A DNA stretch of 64,000 nt from Anisakis pegreffii (lineage: Eukaryota; Nematoda; Chromadorea; Rhabditida; Anisakidae). Within the stretch, counting starts at the first letter, position 1; each line of letters starts with the position of its first letter. Under the pieces are notes generated by a model. It saw only the letters and a list, made by a program, of their open reading frames with translations, was not told the origin of the DNA and made no database searches. Shown here piece after piece: positions 23,587 through 37,647 of the stretch. Made by a program: the position numbers and the translations under genes. The stretch spans positions 1-64,000 of the forward strand of contig JAPYMA010002273.1 of the NCBI GenBank assembly GCA_035041965.1, in the 5' to 3' direction.

Positions 23587-26500
23587 GGAAAAAAAAACGT
23601 AACTCCCGATGCGCACTCTCACCTCAGAAAATTGATCTGCTCTCTTTATTGATATTCTCAATTTGTCACTTTATTTGGGTAGTGTCTATCGTCTTTCTAT
23701 CGATGTATTCAGTTGCTTTGCTCTTCACAATGTTAAGTTCGAACCTGATCATGAATCGCTTAACAACTACCAACTAGATTAACTTTTTATTCGTTGCGGC
23801 TATCGCACCTCCAGCTGCGATTAATTTCAAACTTTCATTGATTTCGTCTTATTGTTAGATGAATTCGATGGTTTCAGTCCGTTCGATGCATTCATTTCTT
23901 CAGTTATTTTTCGTTGTGGAGCAATCAGGTTTTAGATCTTTTAGAAAAAAGCACTAGGTTTCAGCGTTATCTGCGTGTCTTTTTGATACTCCTAGTAATC
24001 GAATTCCGTATCGGCATTATCGTCAGAACGAGCCGAAACAATCCTATCTGGAGGAAATTAACATGGTGCAGTGGTTTAGTTGCTGTTCTCTTGTGAAGGG
24101 CAGGGGAAATTAAGTCAGGAAGTTTCTTCTGAAGATTTTAAGCTGTGTACGAGTGGTCTGTCGTTATTGCATGTTTGCAATTCACTGATGATCATAAATT
24201 GGAAGTGTGCTCAAAGTCTTCTCACGTTTCATGTTGTCAAAAAATTTGACGATATCCGATAAGGTGTTATTGAGAGGAAGTCCATTTCACAGTTGCCGCT
24301 TTTTATGAACGGCTTTCAAACGAATGAGAACATTTAATCTTACCAGTTTAAAAATGAACATTTACCAGTTATTTTTCCCAGTTGCGTGTGCATCATGCAA
24401 TCTAAGTCATCCTACAGCAATGACTTCTGCTCATCGCTATGCCAGTAATAAATCATCTTCCAGTTTTGAATTCTCACTGATCAATGACTGCATCTGGCTC
24501 GAATATCGTTTATCACTTTATAGCTGCCGGTCGAATTGTAATCTGTGTTTTGTGTCATTCTCGCCTTGCTAGACAACCGAAGTAAAGTGGGCGAAAGCTG
24601 AATGGAAACATTTCATTTATCACAAATCGAGACGAATTTCGCGGTGTGCACCGAAATTCCTAATTCATTCAGGTTAAACCGAATATGGGATCATCGGAGT
24701 ATCTGAGCATGGAATCTGAGTTATTTATTTCGACTTGATTTTGTGTTCGCAAGTATGCAATGTTCATGTAGACGCATTAATGTGTTTTCTTAGAGTTGAA
24801 CGAAGATTTTTCAATTGATATGAAGTGCACTAATTTGACTGTTTATGTGCTTTGGGTTGGCCAGTTGAACCCATAAATAAGGGAAGCAGACATCGTTTAT
24901 TGCATTATAGGTGGAAATAATGTATGACGGCGTTAATTGATTGCATGCTGGTGTGAGTTTTTAGTGGGTTGATTGTTCGAAATTATTGATGAGAATTTGC
25001 AGTTGTCAGTAGAGAATGGAACGAAGCGTTTTTGTTCTTCGAACGTACATAATTCGAGAGGGAAATGAGCGCTGAGGAGCATTTCAATGAGCCAAAGGGA
25101 AGAGGGCGTAAGAAGAAGAAGACAAGTGGATAAGAGCGTCCACTGCACAAAAACAAGAACTTCAAGTCGAATAATCACTCTCTCGGGAGGGACGATGAGG
25201 TCCATCGTTGTTTTTTTTTGCTGCAAATCTCTCTGTGAGCCAAAATCGTGAAGCGTTCCAATGAGCATGCATTGACATCATCATTCGTTCGGTTTAACCC
25301 ATGCCTATAACAATGGCTATGACAAACCGAGACGAAACTGAACGAAAGGAAACGAATGAGCAGTGTTAATGGCTTACGAAGTGACACAACAACACCGCTA
25401 AATTGCCACCGCATTCTTTCAGTATGAATGTGCTAGCAGTAGCAGCAGCAGCAGCAGCCACAGCCATCGTACTTCACACATTGCTCTCAAAAATCACATT
25501 TACGCCTTCTAATGCATTTAATTGAAAGATAGACGAACGAACGCACGTCGAGAACGAGATCAATTCTCAACACTCGAAACGAATCCATGAAACGCAATCA
25601 CACACCTTTTAGTGGATTTCCATTTAATGTTAGGAAGAATTTTCATGACTGATTCTCTTTCATCAAATATCTCGTTTTTCACCCATTCAGTTGTTGATGG
25701 CTTCCGTTCCACATCCATTCAATTCTTCTTTTTTTTCTCAAATACAGCATCGCACTTGCCTATCCTTTTCATTGTCTCTGATACCACGGTATTGTGAGCC
25801 GGAACAAAGCCGAAAAATTTCAAATTTCATCATTAAATCAGTTCGTAAACGTCACTGTTGATAAAAGCAATAACTAATTATAAGCAAGCACATGGCATTA
25901 AAGTTGTCCTATTTTATTTGCTCTTGACAACAGAATCCTGTGTGTTTTCATTACACTCATGCATGCTTACTGCCAGATGAAATCGCTTGATTGCAATATA
26001 AGGAGTCCTTGAAGTCTATTGTTCGATACCAAAGCTCTAGCATTGGACAGCTGTTATCTTTTCGAGAATGAAAAGAGGTTGCAGTATAAACATAAAAATT
26101 TTTCGAAACTTTTCCATCAGTAGTGGTCATTTCGGTTGGTCATTACGCATAATTTGCTGCAAATATGCCCCTTTCAAAAACAGTTCGTAGAGGAAAGTGA
26201 ATCATTGAGAGAAACGAATTACAATATCATTAGGCAACAATTTGAAGAACATCACAACTTCATGAACATCGAAACTCGCTCGTTTCCTTAAGAAGTGTAT
26301 GGTGTTCGTGAAGGGATTTGAGAACCCTGCTGAATCAGGTGTGTCAAATGGCTGAAATTTGCCGTAAATTATCGCTGCGTTCTTAATTGAGACCACTCAC
26401 CTGGAAACGTCTAAAAGCAGCTGTTGTTACCTCTGAAGTATTACTGACGAAATGTAAATATTTTTGAGTGATGTGGACTCACTTTACATCACTTACTAAT

Positions 26501-28287
26501 AATATGCATACACACACTTATTACACCAAATAATCTACCTGTTCATACCACTCGTTTGTTCGGCAAGATCCAATTACACATAATTGTTGGCTGACAGCCT
26601 CTAATTTACTGATCTTTAAAACATTCATTTTAGCCAATTCCGTGGACTCTCTCTATGATGGCCGTTTCAAAATTTAGCATTTAGGATGAATTTCGGAGTT
26701 CCAAAATTATGTTCGCGAACAAGTGTTGCTGCTGTATTCACATATTGTTCTTTCACTCGTGTATAATTCCGAGACTAACCCAGATTCATATGAACACTCC
26801 TGGAATGAAGAGCGAATTTGATTTGATTGCTGTTTTCATATTCTGTTCTTGTCTCCTTTGTGTTGACAAGTGTCTTTTGGGGATTTACATGAGAAGATAT
26901 GTGTCAAAGGCAATGCAATAAGATAGCGGCGTAATCAAAAGATAAATTTTAATTATGCTTGCAGGAAGCATCAAATCTATTAGTCTTACCGCTCGCACTC
27001 AGTAGATTTTATCTGAACGCATGATACTATTTCGATCAACTGAATTTTCTATCCCGTCGCTTCAATCTGGAAAAATATTGTCATACCGTAAAAATATTGC
27101 TTCATTGAGTAACCATATGCTCCCTGTGAACTCCTGGAATAATTGTTTTTTTGACATTTTGCAAAAACAAAAATCCTCGTCAAATTCAATTGGGCTCATG
27201 GAATAGCGATGGTAGATTTTAGTTGTTTTCAGTTCCAATGACTTGTCCTGATTCTCAGTTCTTAGATTGTGGACCGTTGCAATTTTGTTGAGTGATAAGC
27301 TGTATTCTGCAGTAATTGAAAGAACTGATAGCACCAACGCAGTAATCAATCATCATTCCTCAAGCTTTTTGATTTGATATTTTGATCGGTTGAGAGATGA
27401 ACAAATAACGATCGAGTTAAACTTGTTATCAACAGATGAAACTGCGTTTATTCATAGATCATATTCGCATTAGTTTGACGACTTCATAAAAATAAAATGA
27501 TAAATTTTTGCAACTGCCGTCTGTCGAACAAAAATCCCAATTTTCTTGGTTCAGTGTTGCTATGCATTCCTGGAGCAGTCACAGTTGCTTTCCACTTTAC
27601 CGAAATTAATCCAACTCTATTGGACTCTCGATTAATACATTACTCTGCGGGACTAACTCAAATTCATTGGATGTGGTGGTGGTGGTGATCGCTTGAATCT
27701 TAATCGATCAAAATTAACTTCAAAACAATGAAGGCGATGGATTGCCGGCAGGCAGTTTAAACGTGCAAAAAGCATCGTTTACGTTTGCCATTTCGCCATT
27801 CTCAGCAATTCAATTTTCGCCTCGTTTTTCAGCAATATCAAATTTCGCTATGTTCCAGTCACTAAAATTTCATTACATCGTTTACGGCAATTTTGTGATC
27901 CACCATTAGTTGATATCCCTCTGTTTGATCCTGCTTTGTTGCACGATGAAATCAAATTTTCGTTTTCCTTCAGCAAGACTTTCATGAAACTGTGTGAACA
28001 ATGTTCGTATTTATCAATCGTTTTCTGATATCGTATGCGAATCCAACTCAGTCAGTTATTGACTGCGACAGTCATTTTCGGACGTTGCGTTGCTGAACTG
28101 ATGTTCGCGTTCATAGGAAAGTTTTGTTTCAGGAAGTGCAATTCAAGAGAATAAAGAGTTGCGACTTGTGCAGAAGTATTTCGAAGAGAGACTGGAATTG
28201 ATCATATTCATTGCGGCTTCTGGAAATAACTCAGTTGATGTAGCAATTGCTTGCTGAGAATAATAACGCTGCATTTAAGCACAATAA
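23587..28287. other. Gene-free spacer upstream of the ACR-16-type gene
   Basis: 4.7 kb with no supported gene. It includes a short (AGC)6 run at 25441-25458 and a (TGG)n run near 27675. The 3' part presumably carries the promoter and 5' UTR of the gene at 28288, but no core promoter motif stands out. Confidence 0.5.
25441..25458. repeat. (AGC)6 microsatellite
   Basis: Six perfect AGC units, preceded by one imperfect unit, in non-coding DNA. Confidence 0.85.
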
Positions 28288-31200
28288 ATGGGCTTGCAGC
28301 GGGCCTCCTTCTACCGTTACTGTTTGATCGTACAACTGTTACCACTGTTCTTGGTGCACTTGCTAATCGTACAAGCCAGCTATCATGAACGACGTCTCTA
28401 CGAAGATCTTATGCGTGACTACAATAATTTGGAACGACCCGTTGCCAACCATTCCCAACCTGTTATCGTATGTTCCCTTGTTGTTCATTCATTTAAACGT
28501 TCTTCAGTCATTTCCGTTTCTCAAAAACTCACAGCTTCAATTTCGCTCATCTCACTGAAACATAAGGCTGCAATCTGAATACAAATGTGAAACTCATCGT
28601 GAAATAATTGTTTCTATTGCAGTTTCCATGAATTCAACGAATCATTCGAATATTGCGAATGATCACTCACAGTTAATCCAGATGAATGCTTTTGAATCAG
28701 TTCGGACAAAGTCTTAAAGCTGTGATACTCCAAAAATATTCACAGTCTACATAAATGTTTCATAGGATATGCACTATCAAAGAAGAACACTTTTGTTCGC
28801 AATGTTTGATCACATTTAATCATACAATAAGGCGATAAAAATCTGAGGAGATCAAATTAATTACATGCTAATACGTTAGGGACAGATTGACGATTGACGA
28901 ACACTAGCACAATTCGCTTTAATCGTTTCTTTGAGGAAAATTAGTGCAGTTCAAATGAACAACGAAAAAGAGTAAAAGATTCATGAGGGAAAACAGTATT
29001 TTCAGGTTTACTTAAAAGTGTCCTTACAACAAATAATCGATGTTGATGAGAAAAATCAAATTGTTTATGTGAATGCATGGCTTGATTTTGTTAGTTTTCT
29101 TCAAGTATTTACTTTTTTGATTAAAATTGATCATTTTCACTGGCAAACCACCTGTGTGATCCTTTGGAAATACTTGTGGTATATGAAAAAGCTAAAAATC
29201 ATTCAAGATATCGCTCACTATTTTTTACGAAATGCTCTTCAATGAATCCAAGTAATAATGATCATGTTTTGGATATTCCACTCTATGTTGCCGTTCTTTC
29301 CGTTGCTATCCTCATTGTATGAAGGTGGCAAGCTGCGCTTTTTTTCTGTTTTCATTTGTAACTCAGCATTGAGTTTTATAAATCATAAATGATAGTCTTA
29401 AGGATAGAAATGAACATTCTCATCGATAAGACAGCTTGCTGATAGCAGTTGCCATCGCGATCAGCTCATCTATTAAAGTCGCTTTACTGATCGCAACAAT
29501 TCTAGCAATAACAAAAAGCACTATCATAAATTATTGCATCGGAATCAAAAAATCACGAACTCTTTTCTTAATTGCTTCGCCAGTGAGAGTTGATCAAGAT
29601 TAAATGTACTTCACCGCAATCCACCCTAAATCATTCCACATTCTGAAACAATGGAATGTGGTGGTTTTCACCTGTATTTGATTGAATACTTCAGATTATC
29701 TCCTCTCACAGGCTGTGTTTATTGATAACACGCGAACACTTTTTGCGAAGACTTTTTTTCTTTTTTTCCGAAAATTTTTTTCATTACACATTCGAATTTT
29801 TTTGCGCTGAACTTTTTCAAATAATTTTTTCTTTCAAACTGCATCACTGCTTGGCGCAGCAACGCGCCGCTCTAGTTTGCATTAACGATATTCAGAGTGA
29901 ATTATCGTGATTGATTGCATTTGAGCTGAGGCTTAAGCTGAGGCTCATATCCTGTTTGAGGTACTTGTTAAACGAATAGATGATCTGTCATAACAGGGTG
30001 AAATATTTATCAAACAGGTAAACGGTTCCTTGCCATGATTCACATTCCAAAGCCTGAACACAAATGTAATCTGTCGCAACATTTCACTCAACTTATCATC
30101 AATTTCTAGTTTGCTAACCTAAAAATTTAAAAATGACAGAACGGCTTTCTTCTTATGCTGATTTGGTTTCGGCAAAATTTTCTTACAAGCAATCGCTTTC
30201 AACAAATGGTGAGAGAATGAAGTTAATTTCAATCAGTTTCCAAGCGTTGTCTCAGAATGGAGACTTAATCAAATCTTGAATCAATATCAGCGTTCGGCTA
30301 TCGCTCATGAATTTGCTTGTAAGCACTGACTGACTTCACAAAGTCCTCGTGTTCTCCAATCGCTACAAACATTCGTCGTCAGATTGCTTACCGAATGCGT
30401 CGATTGAGGAGTGAAATTTAAGGCGTGGAATGATTATAAGTTGAGATGGGATAAAGAAGAATATGGCAATATTACGGACGTTCGCTTTCCGGCCGGAAAA
30501 ATATGGAAACCGGATGTTCTGTTGTATAATAGGTATGTTGGGCAGTTGCGTCCAATATACATCTGGGCACACTTAGTCTAATCCGGCATAATTTAAGAAA
30601 ATTCACGATTTGCGGATTTCTCTGACATTGAACCAATGTCTCGACTGTACCCTTGTGACGAATTGACCTCTTGTGACCGAATTGTTGCAGTTGGTTACGG
30701 TAATAATGAAAAAAGAAATCATACTAGAAGAGTAATTAAAAGAAGGTTGAAAGTCTCCTGCTGAAAAGGAATCGAAGATGTCAGGGACAAGGGAATTTCA
30801 GGGAGTAAAATTAATGTTGACAGATTTTTTTGCGTTACTTTCGTAATTATTCCATAGTGTTTTCGGAATGGTTATTCGGTCAGAAGAGGACGATAATGCC
30901 ATCGACGAATTTTTGACAGCCAACTTGTGGATCACTGAATCAATTTTTTGATTTTGTTCTGATAGTCCGCTGAAAAATAATAAATGAAAGAGAATGATGA
31001 CGCAGTGATTATGAAATAATTTCAGTGTGGACGCAAGTTTTGATTCAACTTATCCAACAAATATGATCGTTTATAATACGGGTGATATATCATGGATTCC
31101 TCCTGGTATTTTTAAAATTAGCTGTAAGATAAATATTAAATGGTTCCCTTTCGATGAGCAACGTTGTTTTTTTAAGGTTTGCTCATTTCTTGTTCCTTTT

Positions 31201-34200
31201 TCTGAACGTTTCATCGAATTGTGTGAATATCTGATGAACATGATGAAACTTATCAAAGCGATGATTATAAAAGGATTTCAGTCAGATTTGAGTAGGACTG
31301 CGCATTAAATGTTTATTGAATTTTGGTTGAGCATTGACTGGAATGCGATATAAATTGCTTTTTTGCGGACGCCTTTGCAATAGGCAGACGTGATGAAATG
31401 ATTATGTGATTGATGGATGGCTCGCTTCTGAATTATAGATAGTGTGAAACAGAGGAAAGATCGTCTTTACTAAATTGTCTATCAAAATCAGCATTTTCCA
31501 AAAAAAGTAACCAGCAACCTGGCAAATTTGCTTCTCTGCGGAGATTAAGTCGCCAACTCTGATCGATTTTTGACTTTATTGTGGAGACTATCTGAGGGAA
31601 ACAAACTAGGAACAAATGGAAAAATATTAGGAATGTGGATGCTCTTACGCCATCTCCAAATCATTTTGGAAGATAAAAATGCTCTTTAGATCGAGATTTA
31701 ATGTATATCACTTCCAGAACACAAGAGAAGTGAGTGCTAACAATTGATTGCTAAATTTCAGTTCGGTTCATGGACATATGATGGATTTAAGCTGGATCTG
31801 CAACCAGGAAAAGGAGGATTCGATATATCCGAGTATATGCCGAGTGGTGAATGGGCACTTCCCAGTGAGTACGATATACGATACACATACATCATGCTTG
31901 TCTCACTTACTTTCCAGATCAACAGCAAATGATCGATTGCAGTTGTTCAAAAATAATATCGATTCAGAATTGAATGATTCTGAGCAACTCTCGTGATTTA
32001 TCATTGACGAAACTGTACTGAAAATTGCACTGAAACACTGAAATTGCACTGAAATCTAGTCAAAACGCTCATTTGTCTGTGAGATTCGCAATATTCATCA
32101 CAACAAATTTAGTGACAACCGTTTCAAGGACGGAAAAATTCTACGAGTGTTGTCCAGAGCCGTATCCTGACTTGACGTTCTATTTACATATGAGAAGACG
32201 TACACTCTATTATGGCAAGTACCTCTATTGCTGTTTTAACGATGTGATATTGGCTTGACAACGTGCTTCGAAAAACTTTTGGCTTGAAAAAATTTTCTAC
32301 GCTCATTGTTCATTGGTGTAGGGAGAAATGATCAGCTCAAGCTCACGCTCACCAAATTTTGGGCTGTTTACCCATTGCACTCGCTCGCGATTGCGATTCC
32401 CATTTTGCTCATGTGCTCGCGAGTCTTCCACTACTCTTCCACTCGAGTCTCACTGCTTTTGCCACGTGAATGCACACTCATCCAAAAACTATCACATAAG
32501 TGAATTCAATGAAGTTATATATAATTTTCACTGATTGAATTTTTCATCAAAATTTGAGCCTTTCCAGTGAGCAGCCATTCGGACAATGCATTTGCATTTG
32601 ATTTCATTATAATCGTTTGTTGGCTGAAAGAAAGAAAGAAATTTTGCGATGTGATAAATGAATAAATTTTCCTTAAATTTTCCACCGAATCAAATGACAC
32701 GAATGATTTTACTCAATTCAAGCACACTGTCCTATTTCGCTTGCAAAAAAAAGTTCAATTCATTTCCGGGCAAAAGAGCTGATCACTCAAAGCGCGATTG
32801 ATTCTCGTTTCAGGATTTAACCTCATAATGCCTTGTATATTGACAACAATGATGACACTACTTGGTTTTATACTGCCACCAGATGCGGGCGAGAAAATAA
32901 CACTGCGTTAGTTGAACTATTTTACATTTTGTCTCGTTATCAAAGTTCAAATTCATCGATTACGCTTTTGTGCTTAAATTCAGTACGATTCAACATGGAA
33001 ATAACGGTATTGAATAGCGATTAGACCGTTGGTTTATCAAAGCCTCAAATTTAATCTCCTATACATCATACATACGAGCAAAACATTTGAAATATTTGAA
33101 ATAAAAAGATGAGTGAAAAATTGATTGGCTATAGAGTGCAGCCAAAAGTTTTATCGTAAATCTTCTACAAGCATGTCAATTATTCTTGAGTTTTTAATCA
33201 TTCGAGCCATTAATACGGCTATATATCATTTGGCATTAAAAATCTTTACTTCATTGAGAATATTGTTGTGTTTGATTGATGGATAGAGATTACTAGAGAA
33301 CGCTTTTTTAAATCCACTAACATCCAGCTAATAGTATATTCAATTCGTCACAACTGAATTTTGTTACTTACATTAAAAAATTTCATACATGATGCTATAG
33401 TAAATTTATGATTGAGAAGTAAAGTGCTTTCATTGAGTTGAGCAAATTTATTGCCTTCACGATGAAATCCAATACTCAAAAAAGCCTTGTGATGCTACCT
33501 ATGTGAGCGGTTTTAATTCCTCATAACAAGCTGTTCTACGAGGGACTAACTAATCTAGAAAATTCAATAGTGGATAGGTCTACCGCCTCCCGAAGAAATA
33601 ACCTGGTGGATGGGCTGCAGCCATATAGAATTATACTGTCACTTCAAGTCATCGTTCCAGATTAGCGGACTACTGCTTGATATCATTCATGCATAAATTT
33701 GATGGAAAAAATTAAACGTTTGAAAAGTTTATAATTTCTTTGCAACATACTAACAACAATTAATTTTACAGAGATAACAGTGTTACTATCCATTTGTTTC
33801 TTCTTGAGTATCGTTTCTGAAATCTCACCACCGACTTCTGAAGCAGTGCCATTACTTGGTAATACTTTATCATTCTTTATCATTAATTCATTCTCCATAG
33901 CCGTTTCCGTAATCAAACTATTGATATTACGCAAATCTTCAGGTATATTCTTCTCTTGTTGTATGATTGTTGTAACCGCTTCAACGGTGTTCACTGTCTA
34001 TGTATTAAATTTACACTACCGTACACCGGAAACCCACGAAATGGGTAATATGGTTCGTTGCTTTTGAACGCTTCTTTGCAGTCAATCGAATATTTTTCGC
34101 TGATTATTATTTTATCAAGTAAAACGTGCATGCTTTTTGACATACAAATGCTTTTTGTATAGTATCACGAAAATCGGAATGAAATTTACAAATTTTTGAT

Positions 34201-35527
34201 TTTAACGACAACTTTTTTTCTTGATTTTAATGAGAGCAGACGGTAACTGATTGCAGACTCGTACACTTCTACTCTACTGGCTACCGTATATTTTACGAAT
34301 GAACAGGCCAGGTGTATATCTCACATGGCAAACACTACCACCTCTATTTCCTTGCTCAAAACCGAAAAAACACAGCGAGTCATTAATCCGAAACATTAAG
34401 GACGTTGAAACTGCGTCGAGGTTATGGCATTCCTCCGAATCATTTCCGTGATAAACTCTCACACATAAAATTGTTATTACAGTTGAAATTACTCTAGCAA
34501 ATCTTGTTTGGCAGCTTTTCGAAGTGAAGATATTACGCTGAAATGCGTCATTTTAATTGCTCATTTATGAGCGATACTGTTAATTTATGAACGATATATA
34601 ACAGTTTTTTGAAAGATTTCCTGATATTATTTTTGTCAGTCATCGAGAGAACTACTCCGATAATGACTTCTTTCAAAGCAAGAAACAAGAATTCATATGT
34701 GAGCACAAAATGATTGAATAATGATCTGCAAAAGTAGATAATAAATAAACAAATAGCATGCCATTGATAAATAACACAGCTCAATGCAATGATAAACGAT
34801 CTGTAACAGTAAAATATTTCAGTAGGTCGAATTCGCTTGACGTAGAGCGCCGTGTGCATCAGTACATGAGTGGCCTTACAAATGGTACCGGTGCGCCGAT
34901 GTATACAGTCCTGAATGGTGCACCTGGCGCCGTGAGTGGTGCTGGGCCTCCGCTTGACATTGGTCAGCAGGCTACGTTACTCGTTCTTCAGCGGATATAC
35001 CAAGAACTGAAGGTATTCCTTTGGTTTACACTCGTTGACATTACGTCTGCACGATATATATGTCAACTCCTTGTTGCATGCACCCATGCTCAAGCATTTA
35101 TAAGCTCAACAAAAATCACACTATTGTAACGAATTCAAATTCAGCACTAAACATTTCTGAAGAATTGTGCATTCGAGCGAAATACATATTGAACTTATCA
35201 AATTGATATCGTTACCTATACGTAGATGATAATCAGAATGATCACCTCTATTGAGGTTTTGTACTTAAATATCATGAAATCATGAAGTTTTTGAATGAAA
35301 TCCTCAAATTCTCTTGAACACATCCTATAAGAGTGACTCGCAAGCATTATTGAAACTTTTAGACAATAACGAAACGAATGATAGAACAGGATCATGAAGG
35401 AACACAGTCGAATAATTGGAAATTTGCGGCGATGGTAGTGGATCGCTTGTGTTTGTATATCTTTACTGTTTTCATTATAGCTTCTTCGTGTGGAATACTG
35501 CTCTCTGCGCCTTATATCGTTGCTTAA
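28288..35527 (+). CDS. acr-16: ACR-16-type homomer-forming nicotinic acetylcholine receptor alpha subunit
   Basis: Twelve exons in phase: 28288-28467, 29006-29089, 30423-30532, 31026-31176, 31762-31864, 32113-32214, 32814-32906, 33772-33858, 33943-34052, 34257-34420, 34823-35012, 35363-35527; 512 residues. A signal peptide of about 30 residues (ends in IVQA) precedes [13 protein letters not shown], the typical nematode ACR-16 start. The ligand domain has ISCK Cys-loop residues C158 and C172, SWTYDG, and [10 protein letters not shown] with C222-C223. TM2 (about 270-291) reads [17 protein letters not shown], the canonical ACR-16 pore. TM3 follows GIFF, and TM4 sits in the last exon with [13 protein letters not shown]. 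The family forms fast acetylcholine-gated cation channels at muscle and neuronal synapses and is a target of cholinergic anthelmintics. Intron 6 is GC-AG. Two introns (after NAWLDF, and within TM2 at KITLQ) are absent from the paralogue at 9297. Confidence 0.95.
29090..30422. other. Intron 2 of the ACR-16-type gene (1.3 kb)
   Basis: AT-rich intron with T-runs. No embedded gene or repeat recognised. The corresponding intron is missing from the paralogue at 9297. Confidence 0.7.
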
Positions 35528-37327
35528 CGCATACCATACTGCACATCAATACAACCAACCAACCGCATATTTGCAATCAGACGTTAAACCCAAAATACCT
35601 TCATTACTTTCAATATACCTGAAATATTCACTTTTTTGACTGATCACTCCTCTTCTACACTCCGGAGCTTAATAATTTCAATCGAAACTCATAGATTTCA
35701 GCTCGTGATGAATGATGAATTCATGATGATTTGTCGTTGAATTAAAAGTAGGTACGTACACGCAATAATATAGCATGAAATGCAAAGTGCTCTCTCTAAC
35801 TGTAAGATCGTGTTACATGAATCGAACGTAAAAAAAAGCTAAACGAATGCAAAAAGCTAACAATAAGTTTGTTCATAGTTAATAGTGAACTGCAGAATTT
35901 AACATAGTGAAGATAAATGTAATAAGAGTAATAGTTAGAGTAATAATGATATTAACAATGGTAATAATAATAGGAGCAATAATTGAAAGAGTCAATGCAA
36001 AAGATAGGATTTGAATCGTAACAATAATAATATCGATGGTAACAATAATAGTACAGAAGTGCAGTAATACAGATAAAATTAAGAATAGGTAATAGAAGTT
36101 GATTTATTTGTTTGGGAGTTTATATCACATAGTTTATTGCGATCGATCGATCAGATTTTGGAAGAAAACTTTCGAACGATTAGCCAGGTTCATCTGGTGG
36201 CTCCGGAGCTTTTTCGTTCTCACTGAAAGGAATTCACTTCAGATCATAAATGCTTGCTTGCAATTAGAAATTTTCGAATTATTTTGGAAATTAGATCAAT
36301 GTCAGATTCACCGAAGGACACAATAGCACACTGAGATGAAGCGACATTTGATATGTTGTGTGAAATCGATGAAAAATTTATTTTCGAAGTTTGTTCTGTG
36401 AGAAGAGAACGGCATTTTGTCTACGAGTCTTTCAAAATTTCGAAGCTGATTATTGCTTGATTAAACGATTCTATTCGAAACCGTTTTTTGAAAATTATCG
36501 TTTTTTTTTTAACTCATTTCACTTCAACATGATATTTGCATGGCACCCTTAGAACAGTGGTTCTTATGCTCTTGCACTTCGCAGCCTTCGTTGACCGAAA
36601 GGCATAATACCGTCATACGCCCTTCACTTGTTGCCAACAATTTATATAAGCATAATTCTCCTTCCCTCTGATAGTTCATCTTCTGATTGCAACAAATCAG
36701 AAGAAACTCACATTCATTGATCCACTGATCAAGAAATTCGTACAAAAAATTCAGAATTCGTCAGTTGTATCAAAGATGTTTTGTGATCAAACAAACGTTC
36801 TGAAAATACCGTTGGACAACTGTAGAAGAAACACGAAACAAAAGCTCAATCAACCACGTTTGCCAACCTCCTCATTCCCTTCGACACCGTCCAATTCCCT
36901 CTCCAGGAAAGAATCTCCACGTTTGAGTACCACTTCTTTTGAATATCGATATGCTATTGTTTAGCACATTTCAATGTTCAAACTGAACAATCAGAACAAA
37001 TCGAAACATTTGAATGTGAAATTCGACTCGGTCATGAACCCTCCAAATACAGCCATTTTTAATGGCTTACCTACCGATGTAGTCAATGAAATGTCTCATT
37101 ATTAAGATCACGAGAACGGGCAATAAGTTGAATTTCTTTGCACAGAATAACAGCAAAGGGGACAATCCAGGTATTCTCCTGGTCGTCTTCATGCCTCACG
37201 TAAAAAATTTTTGCTTGAATTTCACTGTGGAGGTAGATTTCGTGGTTGAATCGCATAGTAGTGCATGAAGATTGGTCGAACTGATTTAGTCTCTGACAAC
37301 GATGAAAACCATAGAGTACATAAAGGC
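35528..37327. other. Spacer after the ACR-16-type gene
   Basis: It contains the 3' UTR of the receptor, but no canonical AATAAA that I could place with confidence. Around 35916-36065 the sequence is an imperfect TAA/AAT-rich array (GTAATAATAATAGG-like units). A short open frame at 36973-37098 (42 codons) has coding-like composition but no known domain. Confidence 0.45.
35916..36065. repeat. Imperfect TAA/AAT-rich low-complexity array
   Basis: Repeated GTAATAATA/GGTAACAATAATA-like units over about 150 bp in non-coding DNA downstream of the receptor gene. Confidence 0.6.
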
Positions 37328-37407
37328 ATGTGTTCGAGCGTGAGCATAAAACGGAATGTGTATCAGGATTAGTGACTTGTGTCGAAAAGACAAATTTTAA
37401 TTCAAAT

Positions 37408-37647
37408 ATGATTTATTGTCACATCAAAACTTTCTCACACCGCAATAAAACTCAACAATCTGTTTCACTCCACTTTTATTATTATGATACTGAACAAGCA
37501 TTTGTTCTACCAGACGTTATCGTATCGTATCATGTTGCCCCTTGGAAAGAAAAGTTACAACCAGTTCAACGTGCTCGAATGCGATCACTGCCCTTCCACC
37601 CATGCTACGAAGTAGTGCTCCAGCAAAAAGCCCAAGTGTATGCCTGA
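37408..37647 (+). CDS. Weak candidate terminal exon of a small unrecognised gene
   Basis: An open frame on the plus strand extends from at least 37330 to a TGA at 37647. The first in-frame ATG is at 37408. The C-terminal part (residues such as VLPDVIVSYHVAPW and RARMRSLPFHPCYEVV) has coding-like composition, and an AATAAA lies 100 bp downstream at 37750. I do not recognise a family. Upstream exons are not resolved; open stretches at 36776-36964 and 36973-37098 could belong to the same transcript, but the junctions do not declare themselves. Chance is a real alternative. Confidence 0.2.
   Translation: MIYCHIKTFSHRNKTQQSVSLHFYYYDTEQAFVLPDVIVSYHVAPWKEKLQPVQRARMRSLPFHPCYEVVLQQKAQVYA

Noticed and set aside
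24933..25414. Overlapping minus-strand ORFs of 79-111 codons
   Set aside because: Different frames are open at once, composition is not coding-like and no splice structure can link them.
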